DNA of 64,000 nucleotides from Papaver somniferum. Lineage: Eukaryota > Streptophyta > Magnoliopsida > Ranunculales > Papaveraceae. The notes beneath the pieces were generated by a model. That model was not told the DNA's origin. It did no database searches and saw nothing but the letters and a program-made list of their open reading frames with translations. The stretch lies in assembly GCF_003573695.1 (NCBI RefSeq), contig NC_039362.1, positions 181,369,977-181,433,976 of the forward strand. The letters run 5' to 3'. Both the position numbers and the translations under genes were made by a program. Shown here in pieces: positions 12,090 through 21,384 of this stretch (position 1 is its first letter; each line of letters opens with the position of its first letter).

Positions 12090-12112
12090 CATATGCCATG
12101 GTGTGGCATATA
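12090..12112. repeat. Conserved hairpin, copy 1
   Basis: ATATGCCA and TGGCATAT form an 8-bp perfect stem around TGGTG. The same hairpin at the same relative place follows tRNA-like copy 2 (22308-22330). Confidence 0.7.
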
Positions 12113-12309
12113 ATAAACCTGTGCTGCCCGAAATTAAGTTTTCCGGGAGGATGAAGGAGATTTTCTGAACTGCTAAGATATAATAGTAATGACTAATGAG
12201 CATATTTTCGCATACACTAATAGGTGTCGAGTCTGTCGACCAAAAGGGGATTGATTATTACAAGTACATGCGTTATGAATCTCCCACAACTCCACTACAG
12301 TTCTAGCTA

Positions 12310-12831
12310 TATGATGAAACTAGCTAATGGGGCGGTGAGCTAGGATGGTGCATGTCAAAATCTATTGAGGGAACAGAATCCATGCAACAATAAGATCACA
12401 CGCTTAGACAAAATGTTCCACCACAAAACTTTGCCCGACTTGGTCCTAATTGTTTTCACTGAATCCTTGCGTTAATAGATTCCACCTCCTCCTTCTTTAA
12501 TCGATCGACATAGAGCTAGTCTCAGTGGAAGTAATAAGATGATTAAACGATTGAATCATTACAAATGTTTTCATTGTCAAATATACCCACTAGCTATTAT
12601 GATTAATATTATACTGTGGGTGCATGCATGAGTCACAGCTTACAAAAACACGACTATAAATTGATCAGTAGATCAGATGCACAATATTATACTTTCATCC
12701 CTTAGCTTGATCACTCAAACATCCATTTTGCTTTCAAGTTTGAAATAAACCTTAGTTTTCGTACACAAATCTATTTCTATACTCTCTTACTAGCAACTCA
12801 AAACTGAGATCACATATAAACTTTAAACATT
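12310..12831 (+). promoter_or_regulatory. Upstream region and promoter of the glycine-rich protein gene
   Basis: This region is conserved in the second unit at 28177-28560 (shared landmarks: ACTAGCTAATGGGGC, GGATGGTGCATGTCAAA, ATCGATCGACATAGAGCTAG, GCATGCATGAGTCACA, TTGATCACTCAAA). A TATA-like CTATAAATT is at about 12652-12660, with TGAGTCA and GATCGATC-type motifs upstream. The leader from there to the ATG at 12832 is about 170 bases without an upstream ATG in good context. Conservation in a unit that has lost the gene shows the promoter was part of the duplicated block. Confidence 0.6.
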
Positions 12832-14709
12832 ATGGGTTTATTCTCATCGCCTTTAGTTTTTATTCTTAGCTTGTTCCTCGTTACTAGTTTCGCTATTATT
12901 GCCCAAAGCCGAATAGCTAGGAAAGACTTGGGTTTGGATTTCGGAGGTCGGGGTGATGTAGGAGCTCGAGTAGGTTCAGGTCTAGGCTTAGGTGGAGGTG
13001 GTTCCGCATCGGGCTCTGGATCTGGTTCTGTTGGTGCAGGAGGTCGAGGTGCAGGTAATGTAGGGGGAAATGTAAGAGGTAATATAGGAGGTAATGTTGG
13101 AGGCGCAATAGGTACAGGCATAGGCTTAGGTGGAGGTGGTTCTGCATCTGGTTCTGCTGGTGCGGGTAGTCAGGGTGGGGGTAACGTAGGAGGTAAAGTC
13201 GGAGGCAATGCAGGAGGTGGCGCAGGTACAAACATAGGGTTAGGTGGAGGTGGTTCTGCTTCAAGCTCCGCTGGTGCAAGTGGTCAAGGTGGAGGAGATG
13301 TCGGAGGTAAAATCGGAGGTAATGCAGGATCTGGAGTAGGTACAAACATAGGATTAGGTGGAGGTGGTTCTGCATCCGGCTCAGGTTCTGCATCTGGCTC
13401 CGCTGGTGCAGGTGGTCAAGGTGGAGTAAATATAGGAGGTAAAGTCGGAGGTAATGCAGGAGCCGGCGTAGGCACAAACATAGGCTTAGGTGGAGGTGGT
13501 TCTGCATCTGGTTCTGCTGGTGCGGGTAGTCAAGGTGGGAGTAATGTAGGAGGTAATGTAGGAGGTGGTGCAGGTACAAACATAGGCTTAGGTGGAGGTG
13601 GTTCTGCATCCGGATCAGGTTCCGGTTCAGGCTCCGCTGGTGCAAGTGGTCAAGGTGGAGGAAACGTCGGAGGTAAAGTCGGAGGTAATGCAGGAGCTGG
13701 AGTAGGTACAAACATAGGCTTAGGTGGAGGTGGTTCTGCATCCGGCTCAGGTTCTACATCTGGCTCCGCTGGTGCAGGTGGTCTAGGTGGAGTAAATGTA
13801 GGAGGTAAAACCGGAGGTAATGCAGGAGCTGGGGTAGGTACAAACATAGGCTTAGGTGGAGGTGGTTCTGCATCTGGTTCTACTGGTGCAGGTAGTCAAG
13901 GTGGGGGTAATGTAGGAGGTAAAGTCGGAGGTAATGCAGGAGGTGGCGCAGGTACAAACATAAGCTTAGGTGGAGGTGGTTCTGTTTCAGGCTCTGCTGG
14001 TGCGAGTGGTCAAGATGGAGGAGATGTCGGAGGTAAAGTCGGAGGTAATGCAGGAGCTGGAGTAGGTACAAACATAGTCTTAGGTGGAGGTGGTTCTGCA
14101 TACGGCTCAGGTTCTGCGTCTGGGTCCGTTGGTGCAGGTGGTCAAAGTGGAGGAAATGTAGGAGGTAAAGTCGAAGGTAATGCAGGAGCCGGCATAGGTA
14201 CAAACATAGGATCAGGTGGAGGTAGTTCTGCATCTGGATCAGGTTCTGCTTCAGGCTCCGGTGGTGCAAGTGGCCAAGGTGGAGGAAATCTCGGAGGTAA
14301 AGTCGGAGGTAATGCAGGAGCTGGAGTAGGTACAAATATAGGCTCAGGTGGAGGTGGTTCTGCATCCGGCTCAGGTTCTGCATCTGGTAACGCTGGTGCA
14401 GGTGGTCAAGGTAGTGGTGGTGTAGGAGGTAAAGTTGGAGGTAATACTAGAGCTGGAGTAGGTACAAACATAGACATAGGTGGAGGAGGTTCTGCATCCA
14501 GTTCAGGTTCTGCTTCTGGCTCCGCGGGTGCAGCTGGTCAAGGTGGAGGTAATGTAGGAGGCAATGCTGGAGCTGGAGTAGGTACAAACATTGGCATAGG
14601 TGTGGACGGTTCCGTATCCGACTCAGGTTCTGCTAGTGCACGAGGTCGAGGTGGAGTTGATGTAGGAAGTAACGTAGGAACTGGTATAGGTGCTGGCATA
14701 GGCAAGTGA
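12832..14709 (+). CDS. Secreted glycine-rich repeat protein
   Basis: A single uninterrupted 625-residue frame. Residues 1-25 are a hydrophobic signal peptide (MGLFSSPLVFILSLFLVTSF, cleavage likely after the AQS), followed by RIARKDLGLDFGGR. The rest is low complexity, almost wholly Gly, Ser, Ala, Val, Asn and Thr, built of about 14 units of 34-44 residues with the consensus GVGTNIGLGGGGSASGSGSA then SGSAGAGGQGGGNVGGKVGG then NAGA. There are no cysteines or aromatic-rich motifs, so it is not the CCxx or RNA-binding class; a structural cell-wall or apoplastic glycine-rich protein is the likely role (inference from family). The start is the first ATG after a TATA-like site and the only one giving a signal peptide. 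The minus-strand open frames across it are by-products of the repeat's codon phase. Confidence 0.85.
   Translation: MGLFSSPLVFILSLFLVTSFAIIAQSRIARKDLGLDFGGRGDVGARVGSGLGLGGGGSASGSGSGSVGAGGRGAGNVGGNVRGNIGGNVGGAIGTGIGLGGGGSASGSAGAGSQGGGNVGGKVGGNAGGGAGTNIGLGGGGSASSSAGASGQGGGDVGGKIGGNAGSGVGTNIGLGGGGSASGSGSASGSAGAGGQGGVNIGGKVGGNAGAGVGTNIGLGGGGSASGSAGAGSQGGSNVGGNVGGGAGTNIGLGGGGSASGSGSGSGSAGASGQGGGNVGGKVGGNAGAGVGTNIGLGGGGSASGSGSTSGSAGAGGLGGVNVGGKTGGNAGAGVGTNIGLGGGGSASGSTGAGSQGGGNVGGKVGGNAGGGAGTNISLGGGGSVSGSAGASGQDGGDVGGKVGGNAGAGVGTNIVLGGGGSAYGSGSASGSVGAGGQSGGNVGGKVEGNAGAGIGTNIGSGGGSSASGSGSASGSGGASGQGGGNLGGKVGGNAGAGVGTNIGSGGGGSASGSGSASGNAGAGGQGSGGVGGKVGGNTRAGVGTNIDIGGGGSASSSGSASGSAGAAGQGGGNVGGNAGAGVGTNIGIGVDGSVSDSGSASARGRGGVDVGSNVGTGIGAGIGK
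12955..14700 (+). repeat. In-frame tandem repeat, about 14 units with 3-unit higher order
   Basis: Units begin at each GTNIGLGGGG-type box. Three flavours alternate: a short GSAGAGSQGG unit, a SSAGASGQGGG unit, and a long GSGSASGSAGAGGQ unit. The order short-ASG-long recurs three times across about 13110-14170, so the array grew partly by duplication of three-unit blocks. The terminal units (LGIGVDG, DIGGGG) are the most diverged. Confidence 0.75.
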
Positions 14710-15309
14710 ATGACTAATTTCAAACAACAGTTTAAAGGTTATGATCGGTGTACCTAAGTAAATCACCAGCGAAGTATATATGATCATCTCATATTAAGTC
14801 TATATAAATAAAGAAGGGCTGAGGTCGAATGTAATTTGCCTAGTTTATGGTTTAATAGCTTTGTAATAGATTTTGAGAAATTTGTTGCACTTAAATGGCA
14901 GAATTAGTTGATGCTTTCTAAAATTCTCTTGATCGTTTAGGCTTTGTTGATCATTTGCTAACGCAGAAACACAAACCCGTGATATAATGCAAATTTAATC
15001 CCCCGTTTGATTTAATGCGAGCAGTTACAAATCCAAAATGATGTCTACGCGCCCCAAAATATTATGAACGAAATGGTAATATTGCTCTCTAATCCTCACA
15101 TTTTCTAGAATTTACGAGCACTAGGAAAAGAATTGCACAAGAATATCAACAAGTCTCAGTGGTTTACACCTACAAATTACGATATAAATGAGCTTTCTAT
15201 ATCTCTCTCAAGGCATAAAACACCTAAAAAGAGAGAGCTCCAACAATCAGTGGTTTACACAGTGTTCTGCAACTTATCCATAAGTGACCACCTCTTTGAT
15301 GGACAATGT
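14710..15309. other. 3' flank of the glycine-rich gene
   Basis: Probable 3' UTR (AATAAA-like signals near 14810, TTTGTAATAGATTTTGAG near 14860) followed by AT-rich sequence. CAGTGGTTTACAC occurs twice (about 15157 and 15250). I see no gene here. Confidence 0.5.
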
Positions 15310-15642
15310 CAGCCCAATATATGTCATACTAGCTCCTCGACTCTTTGTTTAAAGGCACTCCCCAATCGGGGTAACTTTTAATAGTAAAGTCGTTTTCTTA
15401 TCTTTAAATCTTTAACTCTTTTTTTTTATGGTCCTTATCTCTAACTCTGTTTGTTTCTTTTTCTTTTTTACCATGAAGAAATATACCTAAGAAAATCAAC
15501 CAGTAAAATGAGAATATCACCAACAAGATTTGAATATCAGCACCAAAATCTTCTTGCATTTGCATGCAGCCTCCCTCGTGACCCTTTCTTTGCAAAGCTG
15601 CATGCACCTTTATATATATATATAGTAACTCTACAAATATCA
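15310..15642. repeat. Duplicated tail segment, copy A (left part)
   Basis: Landmarks GTCATACTAGCTCCT, AAAGGCACTCCCCAATCGG-GTAAC, ACCAGTAAAATGA and GCAAAGCTGCATGCACC recur in copies at 29070-29832, 36305-36560 and 43310-43915. The segment is split from its right part (21385-21930) by the transposons at 15643-21375. Confidence 0.75.
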
Positions 15643-16605
15643 TTTGGTCTTTTTTAGGTGGGTCCATGTCAATTTGATCCTTTGGGAAAACGCCTTTACT
15701 GTTTGGTCCAAAATTATTTAAAAATATTAAATGGACAAAAAATACCCTTCCATGTTAATTTCTACTTATTTTTTTGTAACAGTTCATTCTTCAAAATGAA
15801 CTCATGTTAATTTCTACTTATTTTTTCACAAATCACCTAAAAAACCAGAGTTCATTTCAGAATTGAACTCCATATAAAAACCTAAAAAAACGACGAAAAA
15901 ACATACAAATCTTCATCTTCTTCATCGTCTTGAACAGCAGTAACAACAAGACAAAGATGTAAAAATCAATATCTTCAACACCAGCAGCAAGACAAGATCG
16001 TCATCTTCATCTTCAACACGAGCAGCAAGACACGAGTTCATTCTTTTCAGATCTGATATTAGTTCATCCTTCACAGAAAGCATCAATATTGTCGTCTTCA
16101 TCTTCAACACAAGCATCATCTTCATCATCTTCGTCGTCAACAGCAGCACCAAACAAACCCTAAAAACTTTGTCGTCTTCATTATCACGAGTTCGTCTTCA
16201 AATATCATCACGAGTTCATCTTCAAACAGCAAAAAAAAAACATCATCATGAGTTCATCGTCGTTTTTATAAAGATTCATTATCTTCAACCGCAGTAGCAG
16301 ATCATGAAAAACAAGGTTCATCTTCCACAGAAGTAGGGAAAAGAAAATTCTAGAGCAAAGAGATTCTAGATCTGAAAAACAGGAAGAGAGAGAAAGTAAA
16401 AATAAAAATAAAAATAAGATATTTTCAAGGATTTTTTTCTATATATGTGGTCCCAAAAAGATATTTCTGTCATCACACATGACATTTACATCATCCATGA
16501 CGTCACCTTAGGACCAAACAATAATTTTTAGGACCAAACTATAATTTATTTTTCCAAAAAAGACCAAACAGACAGTCGACTGAGTCAACTGGACCAAACT
16601 CATCC
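15643..16605. mobile_element. Non-coding element with imperfect terminal inverted repeats
   Basis: The left end (TTTGGTCTTTTTTAGG, then CTGTTTGGTCCAAAATTATT) is mirrored on the right (TTATTTTTCCAAAAAAGACC-AAAC and AATAATTTTTAGGACCAAAC), giving paired but imperfect inverted repeats. The interior is non-coding, with a CTTCATCTTC-rich block at 15905-16330. The superfamily is not determinable and I see no clean target duplication. Confidence 0.45.
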
Positions 16606-16729
16606 TAAGATATTATGGGAAAATTAGGCGCAGGCCCCAAAAAAATAATATTCTCATTGTCAGGCCCACAATTAATTTTTAGTTCCCTCACACCCATAAT
16701 TATATGAAATTATTAAAAATGTCTGCATG

Positions 16730-17500
16730 ACGGATTATGCATCCGCATGACGAGTTATGCATCAGGGATATAATTGGCAACGCAACTTGGATATAACATA
16801 TCTAAAAAACCGCGCCTTGGAATTTTACAAATTTTATAGCGTTGGAAATTCTTTTAAAGAGAGCTACGCAACGAGTACAAACAACAATATCAAATTTTTG
16901 ATTTTCACGAAAAAATCGGAGGTGATCATCATTTTAGGCAAAATTTTCGAAAACTTTATACATAACCATTATGCAGCCACCAAAAAAAGATGCATAACAC
17001 ATTCTGCAGATGCATAACGAATTATGCAACAATTTTTCCACTGCATAACACATTATGCATCTGCATAACAAAGTTATGCATGTATAACAAGTTATGTGGC
17101 CATTGTTTTGGTTGGTTCTAGTGCGTACATAAAAAATTGATGCATAATGCATTATCATCTATATTTACAGATGCATATAAGGTTATCCATCTATTTTTCT
17201 CGATGCATAAAAGATTGTGCAACAATTTTCTCGATGCATAATGCATTATGCAGCCATATTTTCAGATGCGTAACAGGTTATGCATCCATTTTCACGACTG
17301 CATAACATTTTATGCAGATATTATTGTAGGTGCACGACAAGTTATGCAGTCTTTGTTTTTATTGGTTTCAATAGTGACAAAAAAGTTATTGCATAACGTG
17401 TTATACGACCATTTTCGGGACTGCATAACAAGTTATGCAACAAATTTTATAGATGCATAACCGGTTATGCAACCATTTTTGTAGCTGCATAAAAGATTAT
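16730..17500. repeat. Array of TGCATAAC...GTTATGCA palindromes
   Basis: Roughly 15 quasi-palindromic boxes (for example TGCATAACACATTATGCA, TGCATAACAAGTTATGCA, TGCATAACCGGTTATGCA) are spaced about 40-60 bases apart, separated by CCATTTTC-type spacers. Box sequence is conserved while spacers vary. The array lies just inside the left end of the outer Mutator-like element, where subterminal binding repeats would sit. Confidence 0.8.
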
Positions 17501-18039
17501 TCAACTCTTATGACCAATACCAACACTAATACATATGTAACTTCCCAAACAATATTTGGGTAATACATAATTTTCTTCATTTGCAATAGTCAATGCAAAA
17601 CAGCATTTGCAAAACACCGACTGTATGTAGAATAGTTTCTGCCCTTTCCTTGCTTGCAGACATAATGGAAAACGGGTGCACTCAGTTCCCGTTGGGATGC
17701 AGAAATGCCAATACAATTTCCATCCCCACCATACGGCTTCCTAGACTTTTAGGTGTAAGCGATAAGGAGCGTAAGAAGGAACCAATTCTCAAGTGATACA
17801 AGTAAGTTCTCAACCTTGTGGGAACCGAGAAAAGAAGCAGCAACTATAATTTGTACGATTCAGTTTGCTGAGCAGTGATTAACTCCTTACAACTTTCCCA
17901 TCTCAGCGATTTGGACTCGATTTCATTGGTTGAGGTCCTTCGAAATAAATTCTTCATCATTTTTACTTCGGAAACTCATATATCTGATGGAGTTATCACC
18001 TTCAACCGCAGCACAAATATATTTGAATCTCTGAGATTC

Positions 18040-18158
18040 ACCTCTTCTTCCACCTCGACGATCCCCTCTTCCCCTATCACCTCTACCCTATCTCCACGGC
18101 CACCAAACCCCCTACCAAATCCACCTCTTTCTCCAGCAGCACCACCATGTTCTGCCAT
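18040..18158 (-). pseudogene. RPS2: Captured 5' end of ribosomal protein S2 (uS5)
   Basis: From the ATG at 18158 the minus strand reads MAEHGGAAGERGGFGRGFGG and, after a one-base loss, GRGDRGRGDRRGGRRGE: the Arg/Gly-rich N-terminus typical of the eukaryotic 40S subunit protein S2. The conserved core that should follow is absent; unrelated sequence begins near 18045. The upstream leader continues to 18249, is interrupted by the inner element, and resumes at 21105. This is a gene fragment carried by a transposon; no functional product is expected. Confidence 0.7.
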
Positions 18159-18797
18159 GATTGGAAGCTATTAGACCTTTCTTTTGTTAGATCTCTCTTT
18201 CTCACTGGTTTTTTGCGGGAGTATCAGGGATGAAGTTTTGGAGAGACGAAAAATCTTAGGGGATTTTAATAAAGTGCCACACTTCCAATATGCAGTTTCT
18301 GAAAATGCCACCGTTTTTTTCAGAGTTTATTAAATGCCATACTCTTGACTTTTTTCATCCCGTTTTTTTGAGATAATGGTTAACGGCTGTTAGTCTCTGT
18401 TAGTGCATACGTGGCATTAAATAACCCGTACAAAATTACATAGAAGCCCCTGAATCAGTTAACAGGGATTGAGTTAATCAGTTATAGAGTAGTGAGTTAA
18501 CCGGCTATAGAGTAGTGAGTTAACTCGCGACTCGGTGCACGTGAGAAAAACGTGCAAGATTTGCTAACGGTCGGAATACACGTGGGATCAATCTAAGAGA
18601 AACAATCTATACTAAAAATGAAAAATGGTATAATTTCCTCCAGAACAGGCTTGCAATTGAAGGACTGTCGCTAGGTGTGTTTACAAAACCAACTCCAATT
18701 ATTGACAAAGCAAATTCAGAAAACAAAAACTGCTTCCAAAATTCTGTGAAATCCGTACACCCCGTAGTAACAAGAAAAAAGAGATTGGGTGCAGAAC

Positions 18798-19395
18798 CTA
18801 ATCCTTCAAGAGGCCTCGTTGCTTGAAACATTCTAGCATGGCAACACCAATCTTAGCTGGAGACTCGACCACGGTAACCCCGGCTTCCCTCAGGGTCTTG
18901 ATTTTGTCCTGGGCAGAACCTATCCTTCAAGAGGCCTCCTGACACAATAGCTGCATTTGCAACAACAACAAAATTAGGATGACAAGGCTAATAACAGAGA
19001 AACCTCACAGCTTAAGTAAGATGCAGAAACAAATGAAACACGATACATGATATGCTCAGGCATCTATAGCTAACAGGCATACCTCCAGCATGACCCATAC
19101 GACGACCGGGTGGAGCTGTAAGACCGGCAATGAATGCTACTATTGGCTTCTCAGTTCCACTTTCCTGTATCATAGATAACACAAATCAGTTCCACTCAAC
19201 AACATGACACAATTTATGAATTAAAAAACTGGTCTGAATACTAATTTAGGTCCAAGGGCAAGTTTTCAACCCATAAGATACTTCTTAATTGCCCTTTTTA
19301 TACAACAGATACTCCACAAATTTATATTTCAATATACCTTGATTAAAGCAGCAGCATCCTCCTCTGCAGTTCCTTCATCTGCAGCGCCAGCTCCA
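18798..19395 (-). pseudogene. Succinyl-CoA ligase alpha subunit, last three exons (captured)
   Basis: Minus-strand exons with intact splice sites: about 19395-19338 (GTAEEDAAALIK), 19164-19083 ([27 protein letters not shown]) and 18950-18798 (AIVSGG, then KIKTLREAGVTVVESPAKIG, VAMLECFKQRGLLKD, stop). The protein is the CoA-binding/nucleotide-ligase subunit of the mitochondrial TCA-cycle enzyme. In the last exon the segment after AIVSGG is replaced by a copy of the exon's own 3' end (27 bases at 18913-18939 resembling 18791-18817), which shifts the frame. Upstream exons are missing. A transposon-borne fragment, not a functional gene. Confidence 0.85.
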
Positions 19396-19399
19396 CTCT

Positions 19400-20840
19400 C
19401 AGAACCAACCACTTGGTACCCTTTTCTGCATCACTAGCCACTGCATCATTGCTTCAAGCTCACTCCATAGCAGCACCTCAGTTTCAGCTGCATCACTACT
19501 ATAAGCCTACAAACAGCTCACTAGACTCTGTCTTCAATCCACCACCAGTCACTCTTCACCAGCATCACTTCAATTCCATCTGACCAGCTGTAACAAACCC
19601 CAATTCCAACAGCAGCAACTTGTAGCTTATTCTGCTCTTGCATTAGCTTTCTTTGCATCAACAACCAACATCAGCTGCCACCTCCTGCAATCTTGAACTC
19701 AAGGAGCAACAACATTTCACCAGCTTTCTTCCCTTGCTTCACCAGTAGTCGCCAAACCCTTCAGCTTACAGCTCACAACATCAGAATGGCAGAAGCAGCA
19801 GCAACATTGTCTCCCAAATACAGTATCAACTTGTACCACCTGCATTATTTCAGTCTCAAGCCTTCCATTAACTGCCATCATCTGCAACATGCTCTTCTTG
19901 AATTCCAGATTCATCTCTTCAGCAACACAAACAAAACCCCAGTCCGAGACAAACCCATTTGAATAGCAGACAACACAAGCCAAGACCAACACTCCATTGC
20001 AGTACTGTTGCATCCATTCTACCAACATCACCACACAAACTCAGCTCGAAACCATTCACCAGTTCATACCAACAGCATCAGTTCACCCAGCCAACAATTC
20101 ATAAACCCATTAGCTCATTCAAATCCCTATAATTCCTAACACATGCATCTAACGGTTCCTGCTGCTCAATAAGACAACCACCCTTCACCAGCACATACTC
20201 CATCCCTCTTCCATGTATATCAAAATCTTCATCTGAGTTCATCATTCTCTCTTGTTTCAGTTCAATCCCAAGCCAAAACCCATTATTTCTCATCCTCCAT
20301 CCATCCAATTTTCACTCAGTTCGAACCCTTGAGCTTCACATAACCTAATTCTGCCAATTCATCAACAGCAGACTCATCTTCTCCATATTCTCATCAAATT
20401 CAGATGCCAACATAACCCATCTCTCCAATTCCTTGTAAACATAACCCATCTCTCCAATTCCTTGTAAACTTGGAATCTCAGTTCCATTTCTTCAACAGCA
20501 GAATCAGATTCAATTATCTTTTTGAACTCAAAACCGTGTTTTAATCCAAGCCCCATGTCTAACATATTGTGTTGTTCTCAAACTCAATCCTGTAACAACC
20601 CCATCTGCCTCCTTCATCGATCTATAACAACAGCAGAGAGACATGCGTAAGAGGAGAAAGAATTGGGGAAGAAATGGATCCCTTCTTCTCGACCCCTAAT
20701 TCAACCCATTAAATAACCCTTTACTCAGACACTAAACCTAAGCAAAATCCAGCTGAAAACTGACTCAAACCCTAATTTCTTCCACTAGAGAACAGAGCGG
20801 ACAGAGAGAAAGAGAAAAAACTAGAAGAAAAATGAAGCGA
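19400..20840 (-). other. Gene-like filler inside the Pack-MULE
   Basis: The minus strand has several moderate open frames (for example 20308-20099 and 20034-19717) of ordinary composition but no domain I recognise, and no continuous splice model. A 30-base piece (TTGGAGAGATGGGTTATGTT) is tandemly duplicated at about 20410-20470. The right end (20640-20840) looks like leader/promoter sequence. Possibly a second captured gene or element-specific sequence. Confidence 0.35.
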
Positions 20841-21104
20841 TACAAACTGTTTTCAATCCCACGAAGGATAAAGTAGTCATTTAGCCTGTGCTACGTGTAA
20901 TAATTTCGTGCACGACATCTTGAGCCGTCCATATAAGACACGTGTAAGTAATCTTGACAAAGTCAAAAAAATTTGACCAATCATGTGGGTCCAAGGCGTT
21001 AGTGCTAACGGTTGTGGCATTAAATAAACTCTGAAAAAAACGGTGGCAGTTTCTTGAATCGGGATTTGCAAGTGTGTCATTTTGTTAAAATTCCCAAAAT
21101 CTTA

Positions 21105-21180
21105 TAAGAGTGTTTATATACGGAAACCCTAGGTTAATCAAAATACGAAGATGTTGAGATTTACCCGTGAATTGAAGCTC
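21105..21180 (-). promoter_or_regulatory. RPS2 promoter fragment with telo-box
   Basis: On the minus strand CCTAGGGTTTCC is followed by the TATA-like GTATATAAACAC about 10 bases downstream. AAACCCTA telo-boxes close to the TATA region are typical of plant ribosomal protein promoters. Removing the inner element joins this sequence directly to the S2 leader at 18249, so it was captured together with the S2 start. Confidence 0.5.
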
Positions 21181-21384
21181 CAATGAAGAACTGATACGAA
21201 AACAGTAGGGAGATACGAATTGGAGAAGAAGAAGAAAAAAGACTGAAACATAATTCCAGAAACTATGGGTTTGGGAGATATTTTGTCTTAAAAAATGGGT
21301 GCGCGCCTGTATTTTTTTGAGCATGGCTTTCACAGTGTCCAAAATCTGAAAAATGGGTGTGGTTGTAGTTTTCACATATATTAT

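Larger units (their letters stand above)
18259..21095. mobile_element. Pack-MULE with succinyl-CoA ligase exons
   Basis: Terminal inverted repeats of about 55-90 bp: GGGGATTTTAATAAAGTGCC at the left and, inverted, GGGAATTTTAACAAAATGAC at the right, both continuing through CACACTT, GTTTCT/AGAAAC and GCCACCGTTTTTTTCAGAG. Exact 9-bp target duplication AAAATCTTA at 18250-18258 and 21096-21104. These are the hallmarks of a Mutator-like element. It has no transposase; it contains three exons of succinyl-CoA ligase alpha (minus strand) plus about 1.2 kb of other gene-like sequence, so it fits the Pack-MULE definition. It sits inside the RPS2 leader carried by the outer element. Confidence 0.85.
16617..21375. 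mobile_element. Outer Mutator-like element carrying an RPS2 fragment
   Basis: The ends are GGGAAAATTAGGCGCAGGCC at 16617 and, inverted, GTGAAAACTACAACCACACC at 21375 (13 of the first 21 positions agree). The flanking nine bases are AGATATTAT (16608-16616) and ATATATTAT (21376-21384), differing at one position, as expected for an aged 9-bp Mutator-type duplication. The interior carries the palindrome array (16730-17500), a ribosomal protein S2 fragment with its promoter, and the younger inner element (18259-21095). Continuity of duplicated tail copy A on both sides supports an insertion here. The TIR match is weak, so the boundaries rest mainly on the target duplication. Confidence 0.5.

Noticed and set aside
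11867..12154. 95-codon plus-strand open frame
   Set aside because: It crosses the tRNA-like remnant and the conserved hairpin, both non-coding and shared with unit 2 where the frame is not kept.
12917..14383. Long minus-strand open frames rich in Leu/His (274 and 167 codons) inside the glycine-rich gene
   Set aside because: They are produced by the antisense reading of the GGT/GGA-rich repeat; no start context, domain or conservation outside the repeat phase.
16730..17500. CRISPR-like array
   Set aside because: Repeats are short palindromic boxes of variable spacing in plant nuclear DNA, with no uniform repeat/spacer length and no cas genes.
18040..18158. Intact small gene for a glycine-rich protein on the minus strand
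   Set aside because: It is the RPS2 N-terminus with a one-base loss and no core domain, carried by a transposon.
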